Assembly (NCBI GenBank): GCA_029204225.1
Contig: CM055095.1
Coordinates: 9,704,243-9,764,242, forward strand
Direction of reading: 5' to 3'
Length of the DNA: 60,000 nucleotides
Origin: Diphasiastrum complanatum
Lineage: Eukaryota > Streptophyta > Lycopodiopsida > Lycopodiales > Lycopodiaceae
The notes beneath the pieces were generated by a model that made no database searches, was not told the DNA's origin, and was given only the letters and a program-made list of their open reading frames with translations. Positions 11,484-21,890 of the stretch are shown here, piece after piece; position 1 is the stretch's first letter, and each line of letters opens with the position of its first letter. Both the position numbers and the translations under genes were made by a program.

Positions 11484-14013
11484 TTACTCAACACTTAGCT
11501 CAACTACATGCGAAGCTATGTTTACGAGAAGCATGTGCAATAAGTCTTTTTTCTCAAACTGAGCTTGATGAATACACATATTGTGATTCATGTCTAGCCC
11601 AAGCACGTGTAAGAGAATGTAGTACATGTGCTTACATGCAAGGTAAGATTTTCCAGTCCTTTGTCGCCATTGAAAATCTTCACATGTGCAAGAGGGGTGC
11701 TCGTATATGCTCACGTCGTAGGCTATGGCTCTTTGGATTGAATTTTTTGTTTCTATTTTGAAAATCTCATGCTTAAACCGTTCAATTATGGTGACTGATA
11801 AAATTTTGGCAAATAGACTCAAAGCGAAATCTATTTTCTTGAGGGCCAAATTTGATATCCATGTACGTACACGAGTCCTTCTCTGGCCACTCTCAAGAAC
11901 ATCCTCTCTCTCATTAGTTGGAATTCTATTTTCTGGAGCACTAAGTCTTTGAGCATGAGGAAGAACAAATCCATCTCTTTGTAACATCTCTTGCTCCTCA
12001 GGTTGTAAGCTAGTTCCCTTTTGTACAGGCCATATCGTAGGTATTTTAGGACTTCCACACACAATTGATGTGCATAGTGTCCATGTATGGTCCACACTAT
12101 CATTACAGAACCACATGAATTGTTTTTTATTTCCACCTGTCCATTTTCGCATTCCCAAAAAACAAGGTGCAGGAACTCCCTTTGAGCTATTCTTGATCTG
12201 TTTTTTACACTTGCCCAATCCAGATCCAAGCCATCTCATACAAGTGACCCTACTACCTGGTTTGGTTCGACGAATTGCCCAGATGGTGTCATGAATATTG
12301 GTTTCCTTGACAACACTAGATGCTGCTCTATCAATATGGTCAGCGTGTGTTTCATTATTATGTTTTGTTTCCACATTAATAGTCTCCACATTGGAGAAAT
12401 TAATGTGTCTACCACGATGTTATCTAGGTCGTTTGACATTTACAAATTCTGGTCTATGTGAGCTGTTCGCTTCAACATCAACAAAAATTGTTGGATTTCT
12501 TTTTCTTCGACCTGTGATTCGATCACTTTGAGATCCAAGATTATTGTACATAGGTGTGCCTCCCATAGTATCTGACACAACCTTGCCTATCATCAAAGGA
12601 CTTGGTGTGGCATTGGTTCTACAAGTGGTCCTATCAATGAGTGCCTCCAAGCTAGGGCCACTTCCAATATGTCGTCCTTGTACAAAAGCATGTTGTTTTG
12701 TGCTTTGCAACAATGCATTTGCAAGATCTATGACTGTTGCATCGTATAGGCTTATCTGTGTTTTATTACCTTCGCCTGCCAAACAGCTTGCATGCTTTGA
12801 TATCTTCACACTGTCCTGGAAATTTACTTCCGTGGAAGAAATCATATACACACAATCTTTTTAATTCTAGTAAATTTGTCTCCACACCCTTTCCTGTAGT
12901 TCTTTTTTTGCTCTCAGTCACTATTTTCTTGAATATGCATAAACGAATACAATGATAAGTTCAAACAACTCATTTTAATAGCTATCTCTGAGATTTTTTG
13001 ATATACACAAACTGGCCTGTTGCTTTGCACCAATGGCTGCATTTCTCGTAAGAGTTTTGATAGTTTCTAGGACCAGAGTTACTGTTGGTAGCCACCACTT
13101 CATCTACTAATCTTTTTGTTTCTGCGAGTGCAAAGCGAGATGAACCTGCTCTTACAACATGATTGTGAAAACCTTGATGTATCATGACCCTGCTAAATTG
13201 AAAGTTGCTACGCATGCTTGTATGCAAACTGGTTTTCTCTTGCAATAAAAACACTCCAATATCCCATATCCGTCAGTGGACACACCCAATGGTGGTCTAC
13301 TTTTCAGCTCGCCAATCCAACATTCTCGATTTGGTGCACCAGACAATCCGAGCGATCCACAAAGTCCATTCATACACTCAAAAACACCACCACGGTAACT
13401 TTTTCTTACAGTGCCTGGAAAACTAACATGTGTTGTCACTGGTTTTGTCCAACAATGACCATTATAACATTGCTCCATCCCAGTTATAGGAGATTTGCCA
13501 CATGCATGAAGTGCAAGCAATTCAAATGCAATATTTCCATTGTAATTTGCGGGAAGTTCTCTACCATATTGCATTGCTTTAGTGATTTCCAAGGAAGACT
13601 ACTGTGAGAATTATTTTGCATAATCACATCGATGGTACTATTATCAATATTATCGGCTTTTTCGTCATTTGTATCCTCAATATCGCACAAATCAATAACG
13701 ACTCTATCTTTGGCATTATTGGCACCTTGTGAATCACATGAAATTGTCTTAGCCACATACACATATGACAAGGTACTGTCTAAGATGTAGTAGCTCAATG
13801 AGCCAAAACTTTGCACAGGGTACAATGGGACCAGGTCAACTGGAGTGCCTTGAGTTGCCACCATTGCAAATAACTCGATTTTTGTGCATGGACAATCCAT
13901 GCGTTTTGCCAATATTGTTGTATCCAACACGGCACGACCACCAGAGTCTGTAAGCTCAAGGTCTTCATCTCCAAAACAATGGCAATAAACAACAAAGTCT
14001 GTCCCTGAAGCCA
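11484..14013 (-). pseudogene. Broken Mutator-like (SWIM zinc finger) transposase gene
   Basis: Several minus-strand frames in the same order form one decayed gene: 14013-13600 (MASGTDFVVYCHCFGDEDLE, acidic end), 13592-13182 (Cys/Trp-rich), 13254-12982 (GFHNHVVRAGSSRFALAETK), 12851-12420 and 12389-11484. The last ends in a SWIM-type finger, C-x-C (CTCEDF) then C-x-H (ACKHMY), about 15 residues apart, near residues 234-254 of that frame. SWIM fingers sit C-terminally in MULE and FAR1-type transposases. No MULE DDE catalytic core is recognisable; only 130 bp separate the frames at 12982 and 12851 where part of it could have been lost. Stops and frame changes at about 13600, 13230 and 12420 make it inactive. 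A domesticated SWIM protein is an alternative. Confidence 0.5.
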
Positions 14014-14085
14014 TGTAACTTATATCCAAAAAAATAAACATGGTTATAACATATATGAATGTTAAGCTTTAAGTCATTTGTGGAG

Positions 14086-14185
14086 CCCCTAACATGCAAG
14101 AGAAAAAGATAGAACATTTTTAAGATAGCCCCTAACACGCAAGAGAAAAATCACAAAATAGTCCCTAACACGCAAGAGAAAATGT
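14086..14185. repeat. Three tandem copies of a cctaacacgcaagagaaaa unit
   Basis: The unit occurs at about 14090, 14130 and 14164 with spacing of roughly 35-45 bp and slight changes (acatgc or acacgc). It lies just upstream of the broken transposase gene and shares its sequence with the inverted arms at 14152 and 14510. Confidence 0.6.
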
Positions 14186-14546
14186 AGAAAATTTTCAAAT
14201 TTTACACAAGAACCATCCTGATAAATAAGAATGGAGTACAATACATCTTAAAACGTAACTAACAAAAATAGAAAAACATTTACAGTCATATTTTGGTCGA
14301 ACTCATATATTTGCTAAGTTGTAACAGTTTTGAGGTTGTTTATATGGAGGCTGCAATATCCATTTTCTCAGTTTCGTTTTCAATTGATTATTAAGTAATA
14401 TTAGATTGATACAATATTGGACATATAAGTAGGTATAGGCATACTATGGATAAGAGTGCATGTGAGAATTTTAGTAAGGCATTTTGTAGCCCAAGAAGAA
14501 CATTGCAAGTAAAATTTTCATCTTGCATGTTGGGGACTATTTTTTG
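14152..14546. mobile_element. Small inverted-repeat element
   Basis: The left arm 14152-14196 and right arm 14510-14546 are imperfect reverse complements (left caaaatagtccctaacacgc; right matches caaaaaatagtccccaacat when reversed). They enclose about 310 bp of AT-rich, non-coding DNA. It directly abuts the truncated end of gypsy element C at about 14550, so it may have inserted at, or caused, that break. MITE or MULE terminal repeats are both possible. Confidence 0.45.
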
Positions 14547-14555
14547 TTAGAGAGC

Positions 14556-16432
14556 AAAACAAGCCACCCGAAAAGTACACGTTGTATTGAACTTATTATT
14601 AATTCGAGATTTTTGAAGGCTTCCATAACGATCTTTGTCCATGTGGTGTAGGACTTGTTCATCAGTCAGCTCAATCTCCATATTATAAGTTAGAGCATGT
14701 TGCCAAGGGACTAGATCATCGTCCATTGGGTTATCAATTGGCTCCGCTGACAGCCATGCTACGTTTATCATATTCACCCCAAATGTGATTGGTGTGTCCA
14801 TAGTGTAACATTTGGGTGAAGATGTACTTGGTTCTGGATCTGATTCATATTGACATGCCTGGCAGTCAATAGTTGCTAGTGCATCCGTCCCTAAATGATA
14901 GTGACCTCCCTTGGCTGACCTTGGGCGATCAATCGTATGATCTATCATGGATGATCCGTCATCAGCTTTGGGTGCAATAGGTTTTACCGCCCATGTGATT
15001 GGATTTACCTTTACAGCCCGTTCTCTGTTCTTGAAGGTGAGTTTCCCTGTACCCCAGTTGTGTACTACTTGTGCAGCCCTCAACCATGGTCTTCCCAGTA
15101 AAACACGGTATGCAGATGGAGATTCAGGTATATCCATGACCACAAAAGTAATCACATACTACATGTCTGCTAACTTTACGGGAATATCAACAACTACGCC
15201 TTTTGGTTTCACACAGGATTGATCTGCTAGCTTGATGGCGAATCTGGCTGGCTTCAATCCTTGTAAACCCCATTTTTCGTACAAAGTAGTGGAGATTAGA
15301 TTGACACCCGATCCTCCATCTACCATTGCCACCTCATCTTCGTATCTCTTGTTTTTGATTGGCACAGTGATGTTGTGTTCCTCACGTTCCCATGCTGCTC
15401 CGATGTGGTGGACGTTACTTGTTTCATCATAGCCCGCACAATATATGGGCTCAGGCGCTATTGGCTCCTCATCCGCTTTGGCCCATTCAGCTAGAAGGCT
15501 TTTCGCTTGTGGTGCAATCCACAGTAGTTCTTCGAGTGGTAAACTAACATGGCTTGACAACAAAAGTGTGAGCCTTTTAGTGCGTGGTTCATCGGGATCC
15601 ACCATGTGAAAAGGTGGTTCATGTTGGTGCAACCGATCATTCTGATCAGTGCGTAGTGGTGAGACCGCTTGCGGTTCCCGTTCGACGCCAACTGGAGGTT
15701 CTGTGGGATTGTCTCGTTCTTGCACTTTTTCCTCCTCTTGTGCTTTTTGTACCCAGTGTCTTATTTTCTGGTATTGTCTTCTCTCTTCTCTCACATTTGG
15801 ATATGGCGCTGAAGTTGAGGGTTGGTCGTCAGTGACCGATGGTGGTGGTGAGGGGGCCACTTCCTTCCTCTTCTGTGCTCGCGTAACAACTAACATAGGA
15901 GCGTGGTCTTGTCGACCTTTCGATGGCATCCTTGCTGGAACTGTTGGTTGTTGTATGGCAATGGGGTTAAGAGGTGCATAGGTTCCAGGTTTAAATGGAC
16001 AATTCTTGAAACAATGTCCATAATCGCAATCTTGACGGGAGGTCATATATTGTCCCTTCGCCGCATCCGTACCAGCCGTAATTTCTTCCACCTTGACGTT
16101 GAGTTTGAGCTGCATAGGCCGAAACATATTCATTTATGGCAGGATCCATAAATGGTTCATCTGGTTCGTACCACTGCTGCTGCTCAGGTTGAGGTGGCAT
16201 TTGCATTTCTTGTTCCACTGCTGTCAAGTTTACATGGGCCACTTGTTGATTGGCTGGCCCTGGTGGAGCAAGTAAGGCCATGCGTTGTGGTTGATTGGGT
16301 GCGTCGTACCTTGGTGCTGCGTTAGGTGCCCCTTGATGATAACTATAAGAAGTTTGATAAGGACTTCTCTTCTGTTGAACAATCCTGGGGTTAAATGGGC
16401 AAAATGTCGTATCGTGCGATGTTGCATTGCAC
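14556..16432 (-). pseudogene. Element C (Ty3/gypsy): gag C-terminus, Cys knuckles and protease
   Basis: The minus-strand frame carries a Cys/His knuckle-like block (FCHLCNATSHDTTFCPF, near 16430), a Gln/Pro-rich linker, a second Cys cluster (CDYGHCFKNCPF), then a retropepsin with active site MVDGGSGVNLIS near 15330. After it come ITFVVMD and RVLLGRPWL, the typical second half of the protease. A stop (TAG, about 15156) interrupts the protease and there are frame changes near 16130. The protease matches that of element B (44147-44540) closely, down to the HNITVPI / KNITLPI flank, so B and C belong to one family. The frame dies at about 14550 and RT, RNase H and integrase are missing. Confidence 0.8.
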
Positions 16433-17240
16433 AGATGGCAGAATCTATGTGTCAGTCTCAGATTTTGCTTTAGGACTGGACACTCATTAGTTGTATGGTT
16501 TTGCGTGCATATTGAACACCATACATTTTCTCGTCGAGGATACTGCAGCTGGTTTGGTTCCGATTATTGTGGAGTTACTGCTATAGTTTCCTATAAGGCC
16601 TTCAGTTTTTGGTCAAACTGCGCCGTGAGTTGCTCCATCTGCTATTTGTGTAATTTTGTCCAATAGCAGTTCTGTGGATAGAGCGGATGCGTTTGATGAT
16701 GATGATGCCATCGGGAAAATAGGAGTGTGGGTGGAAGGATATTTGTCGTCAGATCTCTCATCCTCTTCCCTGATGGCATCTTCCATAGCTTCTTGCAGAG
16801 TAGCGTACTACTCCCGTCGTTTCAGTTCTCTTCTGATGCTTCGTGATAATTCGGCTAGGAACCACATGATCATCGCATGATCGGGAGTCAGGGTTGTACT
16901 ACACTCGGATCGTAGATGTTGACCCGTTCAATATAGTCCCGGACCCTTTCTCGTGTTCCCATCTTGACTTTGCTCAGCAAGAGAAACGGGTCTTCCAAGA
17001 ATTTTCTTGGTTTAAAGCGCGTAATGAGAGCCGCTTTAACCGCTTCCCAGGTGGATTTCTCTTCCTCTGACAGATTGAAAAACCAATCCTGAGCCACTGC
17101 CAATAAGGACATAGGGAATAGCATCAGCTTCTCCGCATGTGTCTGTTCGCCGTAGATTTCACAAGCTTGCTCGTAGATCTGGAGGAATCAGATGGGATCT
17201 GATGATCCGTGGTATTTTGGTATTTCCATCTATGGTGCTC
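16433..17240 (-). pseudogene. Element C gag capsid region
   Basis: On the minus strand 17124-16888 reads VAQDWFFNLSEEEKSTWEAV followed by KAALITRFKP, the retrotransposon gag capsid core (W-F-x-L ... F-x-x-RF). Further on, MIMWFLAELSRSIRRELKRR and an acidic Ser-rich tail complete the domain in other frames. Upstream, 17230-17130 adds a QIYEQACEIYGEQTHAEKLM segment that contains a stop. Frame changes near 17125 and 16880 show decay. It sits between the leader (17560-18690) and the protease, as expected for a Ty3/gypsy element read leftwards. Confidence 0.75.
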
Positions 17241-17559
17241 TCCGGATCACTTGCAAGGGAGCGACAGGTACGGGTTGGCCCATTGGATCCATTGGTGCTG
17301 GTTCCGGTTATGCCTCTTGTTGCACAGCTATTAATCTGGGAAGGTGTGGTGCCTGATTTGCTATCCTTCGTGCTATTGATCGTTCTGATCTCAGATTCAT
17401 CCGATGGTGGGTTCCAAAGTGATTGGATCTTGCTTATACAGTAGGATGCAGTCTGGATCTTCAAGGATCTGATCGGCCGGAAGTGAATTTTAGGCCTTTT
17501 ACAATGGTTTTTCCTTGATAACTTTTTACTCCTTGCACTCATTGACCTGAGATTTTGAT

Positions 17560-18687
17560 AGTAGCTGGATCTGATACAGATCTTTCCACTAATCTGGTCT
17601 ACGAGGGTTATCTTGTGCGAGGGTTGGCTGTGCGAGGGTTCTTTAGCTGTTTTTGCAGCTAAAAAACTTGATATCTTTCAGATCTCTGAGAAGTAGCTCT
17701 TGCAAGGTTCAAAGTAGCTAGATACGGGTCAGATCTCACTACAGAATTCTCTGCAAGAGTTAACTCTCACAAGAAGTGAAAATTTCATTGTCTGCGAGGG
17801 TTCAAAACCACTTTTTTTGGCTTGATCTTCACCAAATCTTCACACTAACTCTCGCAGGCTTCATCACTGATGTAAATTGCCATTCTAAATCGATTGAGAG
17901 GGTCTACGAGAGTTCTTACTGAAAGGATTTGCTGGATCTTCACTTTTTAGTGATTGTTTAGCACTTAAATCCAATTTTTTGCTCACTAGAATCAGACTAA
18001 CTCTCGCAAGCTCTTATGTGTCCTGGTCTCACTGAGATGGAACTTTAGAATCCTCTACGAGAGTTCTTGACCACTAGACCTGAAATTTTTACTGTCTGCG
18101 AGAGTTCACTGGTACTTTCCCATCTTTTTTTCACTAGGAACTCTCGCACAGGCACTTAGACCTCAAATTAACTCTCATAAACTTCTCTATGTCCTGCTCT
18201 CACTGAGATGAAACTTCAGAGGGCTCTACGAGAGTTCTTATGAAGATTTGGATTTTTTTGGATTTTTTCAAGGGTTTTTTGAATTTTTTATGATTTTTCT
18301 CTGATTTTACAATCTGCTTGGAACTAACTCTCGTAGACTTCTATGCAGGTCTAGGACAGTACCCTAGAGCTGCTGCCAGTCATGCAAGGGTTAATTTCCA
18401 CTGATTCTGGAGATATAAAAATCTAATGAGTTTTTTGGCTCTTTTTCCCTCCAAAATGCAGATTGGTGTGATTTTTGAGTTTTTTGAATGGTTGGTTTGG
18501 GTTTCAAGCCCTTAGAGGTTGTTCAGGGCCTCCTCTACCCTCTCACACCTCCCCCGCTAGTTGTGAACAGTCCAAACACAAAAAATACAGAAAACTAACT
18601 CTAACTCCCACAAATCTACTTAAACTACTCTAAAAAACAAGAAAATAGCTAAAATGCAGCTAAACTAGTTAGTGGAAACCTATCATT
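17560..18687 (-). repeat. Element C leader with repeated AACTCTCGCA / CTACGAGAGTT motifs
   Basis: Between primer site and gag lies about 1.1 kb without coding signs. It contains more than ten copies of the motif AACTCTCGYA or its reverse complement (for example about 17850, 17908, 18000, 18057, 18098, 18136, 18171, 18228, 18324). Larger degenerate units of roughly 150-170 bp begin with the direct form and end with the inverted form (starts near 17850, 18000 and 18171, sharing tctcactgagatg). A structured 5' leader RNA or a minisatellite are both possible. Confidence 0.6.
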
Positions 18688-18700
18688 GGCAACGGCGCCA
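18688..18700 (-). other. Element C primer-binding site (tRNA-Asp type)
   Basis: The minus strand reads TGGCGCCGTTGCC, complementary to the 3' end of plant tRNA-Asp including CCA. This primer is known from Athila/Tat-type plant gypsy elements. It lies one base inside the LTR end, which fixes element orientation as leftward. Confidence 0.85.
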
Positions 18701-18701
18701 C

Positions 18702-19518
18702 TGTGGGGTCGAATATCTCTCGTAGTATATCCCTCCAGCCTATCAACAAAGGTTAGATCACTGGATAGGTACCTAACTAAGCATAGATGCTACTTTTGGT
18801 TAGTTTCCTACTTTCTCCCTTAGCTCTACTCACCACCATTCTACTCCTCTTTAACTCTACTCCTCTACACTAACATTCATCATGGTTTTGGTTGAAGAGA
18901 AGGAATGGAGAAGAAGAGATTGAGAAGGGAAGAGAAAGAGAGAGAGAGATAGAAAGTGAGGATGGAGGTTAGCTCAAATGCACATTGTACTTGCTAAAGG
19001 AGAAACTAAACTACTGAAACCAACAAGCATGAACTTGAAAGCAAATGGAAACAACAAGAGCAATAGCAAGCATTGAATTGCAAATGATGATGGCTCTTCC
19101 AAAATTGGTAGAGTTTTCTCCTTCTCATTAAACATGAAAATAGTGTACAAATGGTGTCTTTTTATAAAATGGGGAAGGCCCTTGCCCCTCAATCTTATTA
19201 GCTAATATTCACAATGATCATGTCCATTCATCTTGGACCCAACTTGATCCAAGGGTCCACAAAAAGTACATTAGAAATCACAAGATTCATGTGAGTCCCA
19301 ATTTGGACCCAACTCTAAAAAGTAATCTCTAAGTTTAAAAATGACATTGGGCCTCTAGTTTTATTTTAATTCCAAGGCCCAAGTCAAGTTTATTTTATTT
19401 ACAACTTTAATTGCGTGCTCATTGGGCCATGGGCTTATACACGCAAGATGCTATGCCCTCGCAACACATTTTATTGAAGGATTTTATTTATTTACACTTT
19501 GTTGGGAATACTCCCAAC
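18702..19518 (-). mobile_element. 5' LTR of gypsy element C
   Basis: The LTR is about 817 bp. In minus orientation it starts TGTTGGGAGTATTCCC and ends CCCCACA, next to the tRNA-Asp primer site. A TATA box (TATAAAAA on the minus strand, 19166-19159) precedes a pyrimidine-rich stretch, as expected for the promoter and R region. The 73-codon frame at 19192-18974 is inside the LTR and is not a gene. The outer end is inferred from the TGTTGGG / CCCCACA inverted ends and could shift. No second LTR of this copy is in the window. Confidence 0.6.
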
Positions 19519-20589
19519 AAGTTTTTGTGATAAAGACTGGCGACAATAAGCACTTGGTTTTATGTAAGCGAATGAGGATCTACGCTTTTCCAAGTACCGT
19601 TCGAAGATGCCAATGTGAAAGCAGAGCAACATCATCCAATATGAGTTGCAGTGGGTCCTGCAGCACATTAGGGGTGGGATGATGTTGGTTGATTCTGACA
19701 AATCCCCAAGATACTCAGAAAGAGCAACTCAAGAGCACCTCTCATCTTAGACAGAGGAGGTCTCTGAGAAGACGAGACTAATGAAGACTGAGAGCCGAGT
19801 ATGAGAGCCGAGAAATACTAGTAGTAATGACAAGCAAGAACTATGTAAGCCTCATGGTGAATCCCAGAAGATGGAATGACCATGTAGGAACTAGTATTTC
19901 TAGGCAAATGTAATAAATACAAGTAAATCCCTTTTAAAGAAGTTGAGTGAGCCACCTTTGATGGTGACCTCTAATGGAGAGCATTATTCCACTTGTAATT
20001 TGTGAAATGTGCAGATTCCACTAAGATGCCACCTAAGGAGCTCTCTTTCTTATTTAAGAGACTCCCTCTTTGTGAAGAGGAGCTTTTTGTGTATTGTATC
20101 AACTCCATGCTGAAATGGGAAGAGCCTTCACGAGTTTGGTGCATCCATTGAGCTCCTTGATCATGCCTGTTTCTTGAGTGATGCATTCATGATCTTGCCC
20201 TTCCCTCCTTTGTGTGTGGTTGTGGATTGTAGAGTGGATTAGATTTGCTACTTTCCTAGCGTGGATTAGTCTTCTTTTCTTGTTTGTGGATTAATGTAGG
20301 AGCCAACATTCAGGTAAACTAAATAGGCTAGAAATGTGGTGTAAATCTTGCATATCCTCCAACATTCTAGATCTTGATGTTCTTGGGATGTCCAAGAATC
20401 AAAAGACTGGTTGGTTTCTTGATTCTTGGACCTCTAAAATGTTGTAGGTTAGTTCTTGTTTCTTGTTTTGTCAATTAAAGCAAGTGTAGCTCAGTGTTAG
20501 TATATTACAGGATCTAATTCAGTTCATTTTCAGAGTAAGTAGCTGTAGAATCTATTGAATGTTCATTTGGGCTGCATGTTGACCTGTAA
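19519..20589. other. Stretch without a recognisable gene
   Basis: Short frames up to 86 codons only. Purine-rich sequence (19720-19830) and a run of near-identical phrases about 20380-20440 (caagaatcaaaag... gattcttgg) occur. No LTR, tRNA or coding domain could be supported. Confidence 0.35.
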
Positions 20590-20929
20590 ATGAATGTGTA
20601 GGTGCATCACTAATGCAGCAGTCCTCACTTCGTACTTCTACTTTAGCTTTTCTCACGCTTCATGGATACTCTCAAGGTCTTCGATCAACATGAGGATTTC
20701 TTCATTTATGGATGAAACGATGACTGCCATTGCGTGCTCATCCTTTCTGATCCATTCAGCTCTCTTGGGGTCTTCCTCTGGAGGCTGTTGTTCTGTGAGA
20801 TCAGTCATTGAACAGGGTCACTGACCAGATCCCTTTACCCTTCAAGTGTGTTTTGGTTTTGAAATTCCAAAATCGATAGTTTGCACCATCAAGATTGATT
20901 TCAATCCTTGTCTAAATCGTTGTAGCCAT
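20590..20929 (-). pseudogene. Copia gag N-terminal pseudogene
   Basis: From an ATG at 20929 (minus) the frame carries INLDGANYRFWNFKTKTHLK and later KRAEWIRKDEHAMAVIVSSI, typical of plant copia gag (capsid start, L-x-G-x-N-Y-x-x-W and the D-x-x-A-x-x-x-I helix). A stop falls at codon 6, and a frame change comes after GIWSVT. Further stops follow, so the gene is dead. The primer site and LTR edge lie just upstream. Confidence 0.7.
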
Positions 20930-20950
20930 TTTGTGTTGCCTAGACAATCT

Positions 20951-20962
20951 GCTCTAATACCA
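20951..20962 (-). other. Copia primer-binding site, variant
   Basis: The minus strand reads TGGTATTAGAGC, one base different from the usual tRNA-Met site, placed between gag and the LTR edge TGTAGAAT at 20963. Confidence 0.6.
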
Positions 20963-21196
20963 TGTAGAATTTTTTTTTTGTTTGGGGGTCAATTTTTCTG
21001 GCTGCTCTTTTGTGTGTTGCTCCTTTGGCTAGCTTGCAGAATTTTACAAGATCCTAAACAAACGAACAATGATCACAGACTTTGAAGCATTCAATCAAAG
21101 AAAACAACACAACAATCAGAGATGGATGAGCTGAGAGCATTTGTATTTGTATTTTCTTTTGTTTCGAGTGAGTTGATCAGTGTCACGCACGTTACA
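20963..21196 (-). mobile_element. Possible short LTR of the copia remnant
   Basis: Sequence next to the primer site begins TGTAGAAT and a matching inverted end TTACA occurs at 21192-21196, giving about 234 bp. The inner boundary is well placed by the primer site. The outer boundary is a guess, since a short four-base match can arise by chance. Confidence 0.3.
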
Positions 21197-21302
21197 AATT
21201 ATTCAACGAGTTCGAATCCCAATTTTTGTTAAAATTGAAATAAGCATGAGATGTACTAGCAATAGCTAAACTATTTTTGGTGAACTTCCAGATCTTCGGC
21301 AG

Positions 21303-21890
21303 TTGCGACAACAAGTAACAATTGAATTGACTGCAGTCCATTATAAGAAGTATTTTTTTTTTAATTTATATCCATCGAACATAAGTGAATGGGAGCCAGC
21401 ACAATCACTTGAAGATATATTGGATGTGATTCACTCTAATGTTGGAAACTTGCAATATAGAGGGAGAAGTCCAAAGGACCTTTCAGATAGTGGTATCTTC
21501 TTTTATGAAACTAAATATATTCCAGAAAGGGATGAGAATTTTGATAAGCTTGAAAAGATGCCATTGCCAAGCTTTCAGAGTGCTGAGTGGCCTACTCCTG
21601 ATAGTATTGTTTCTGAATCCTTTAGATGCAAGCTATTCTTAGATGTGAAGAATGTAATGAAGATCAGTAACAGATTGAATATTGTTCACCTAAGTTGGTT
21701 TGTCTCATTATATTTGTTGAATTATTCTCAAGTACAAATGTCCGAAAGACACCAACTTTATTCGTTTGTAAAGATGATTTTTCGTGGCCGTATTGAGAAA
21801 CAAATGCTTAGTCTAACCTTTAGCTATCAGAGATTTAAGAAAACAATTGGCTACCACTATATTAAGACTTTCAAATGGATGGTCACCTAG
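21303..21890 (+). pseudogene. 195-codon ORF, unknown, likely gene fragment
   Basis: This is one of the longer clean frames outside the retroelements. Residues about 20-110 (for example SEWEPAQSLEDILDVIHSNV and LPSFQSAEWPTPDSIVSESF) are protein-like in composition with an acidic and aromatic mix. The last 60 residues look like non-coding sequence read through. I see no recognisable motif. It could be an exon captured from a gene. The ATG is not convincing as a true start because the frame is open a little upstream. Confidence 0.3.

Noticed and set aside
15584-16151. Plus-strand ORFs of 80-110 codons
   Set aside because: Antisense to the gag-protease frame of element C.
17560-18687. Spaced short repeats resembling a CRISPR array
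   Set aside because: Repeats are degenerate, occur in both orientations, have irregular spacing and lie in a plant retroelement leader.
18974-19192. 73-codon minus frame beside the TATA box
   Set aside because: Lies entirely inside the LTR of element C and has no protein-like motif.
21180-21240. tRNA-like B-box sequence (gagttcgaatccc)
   Set aside because: No matching A box, acceptor stem or anticodon arm could be placed at the right distance.
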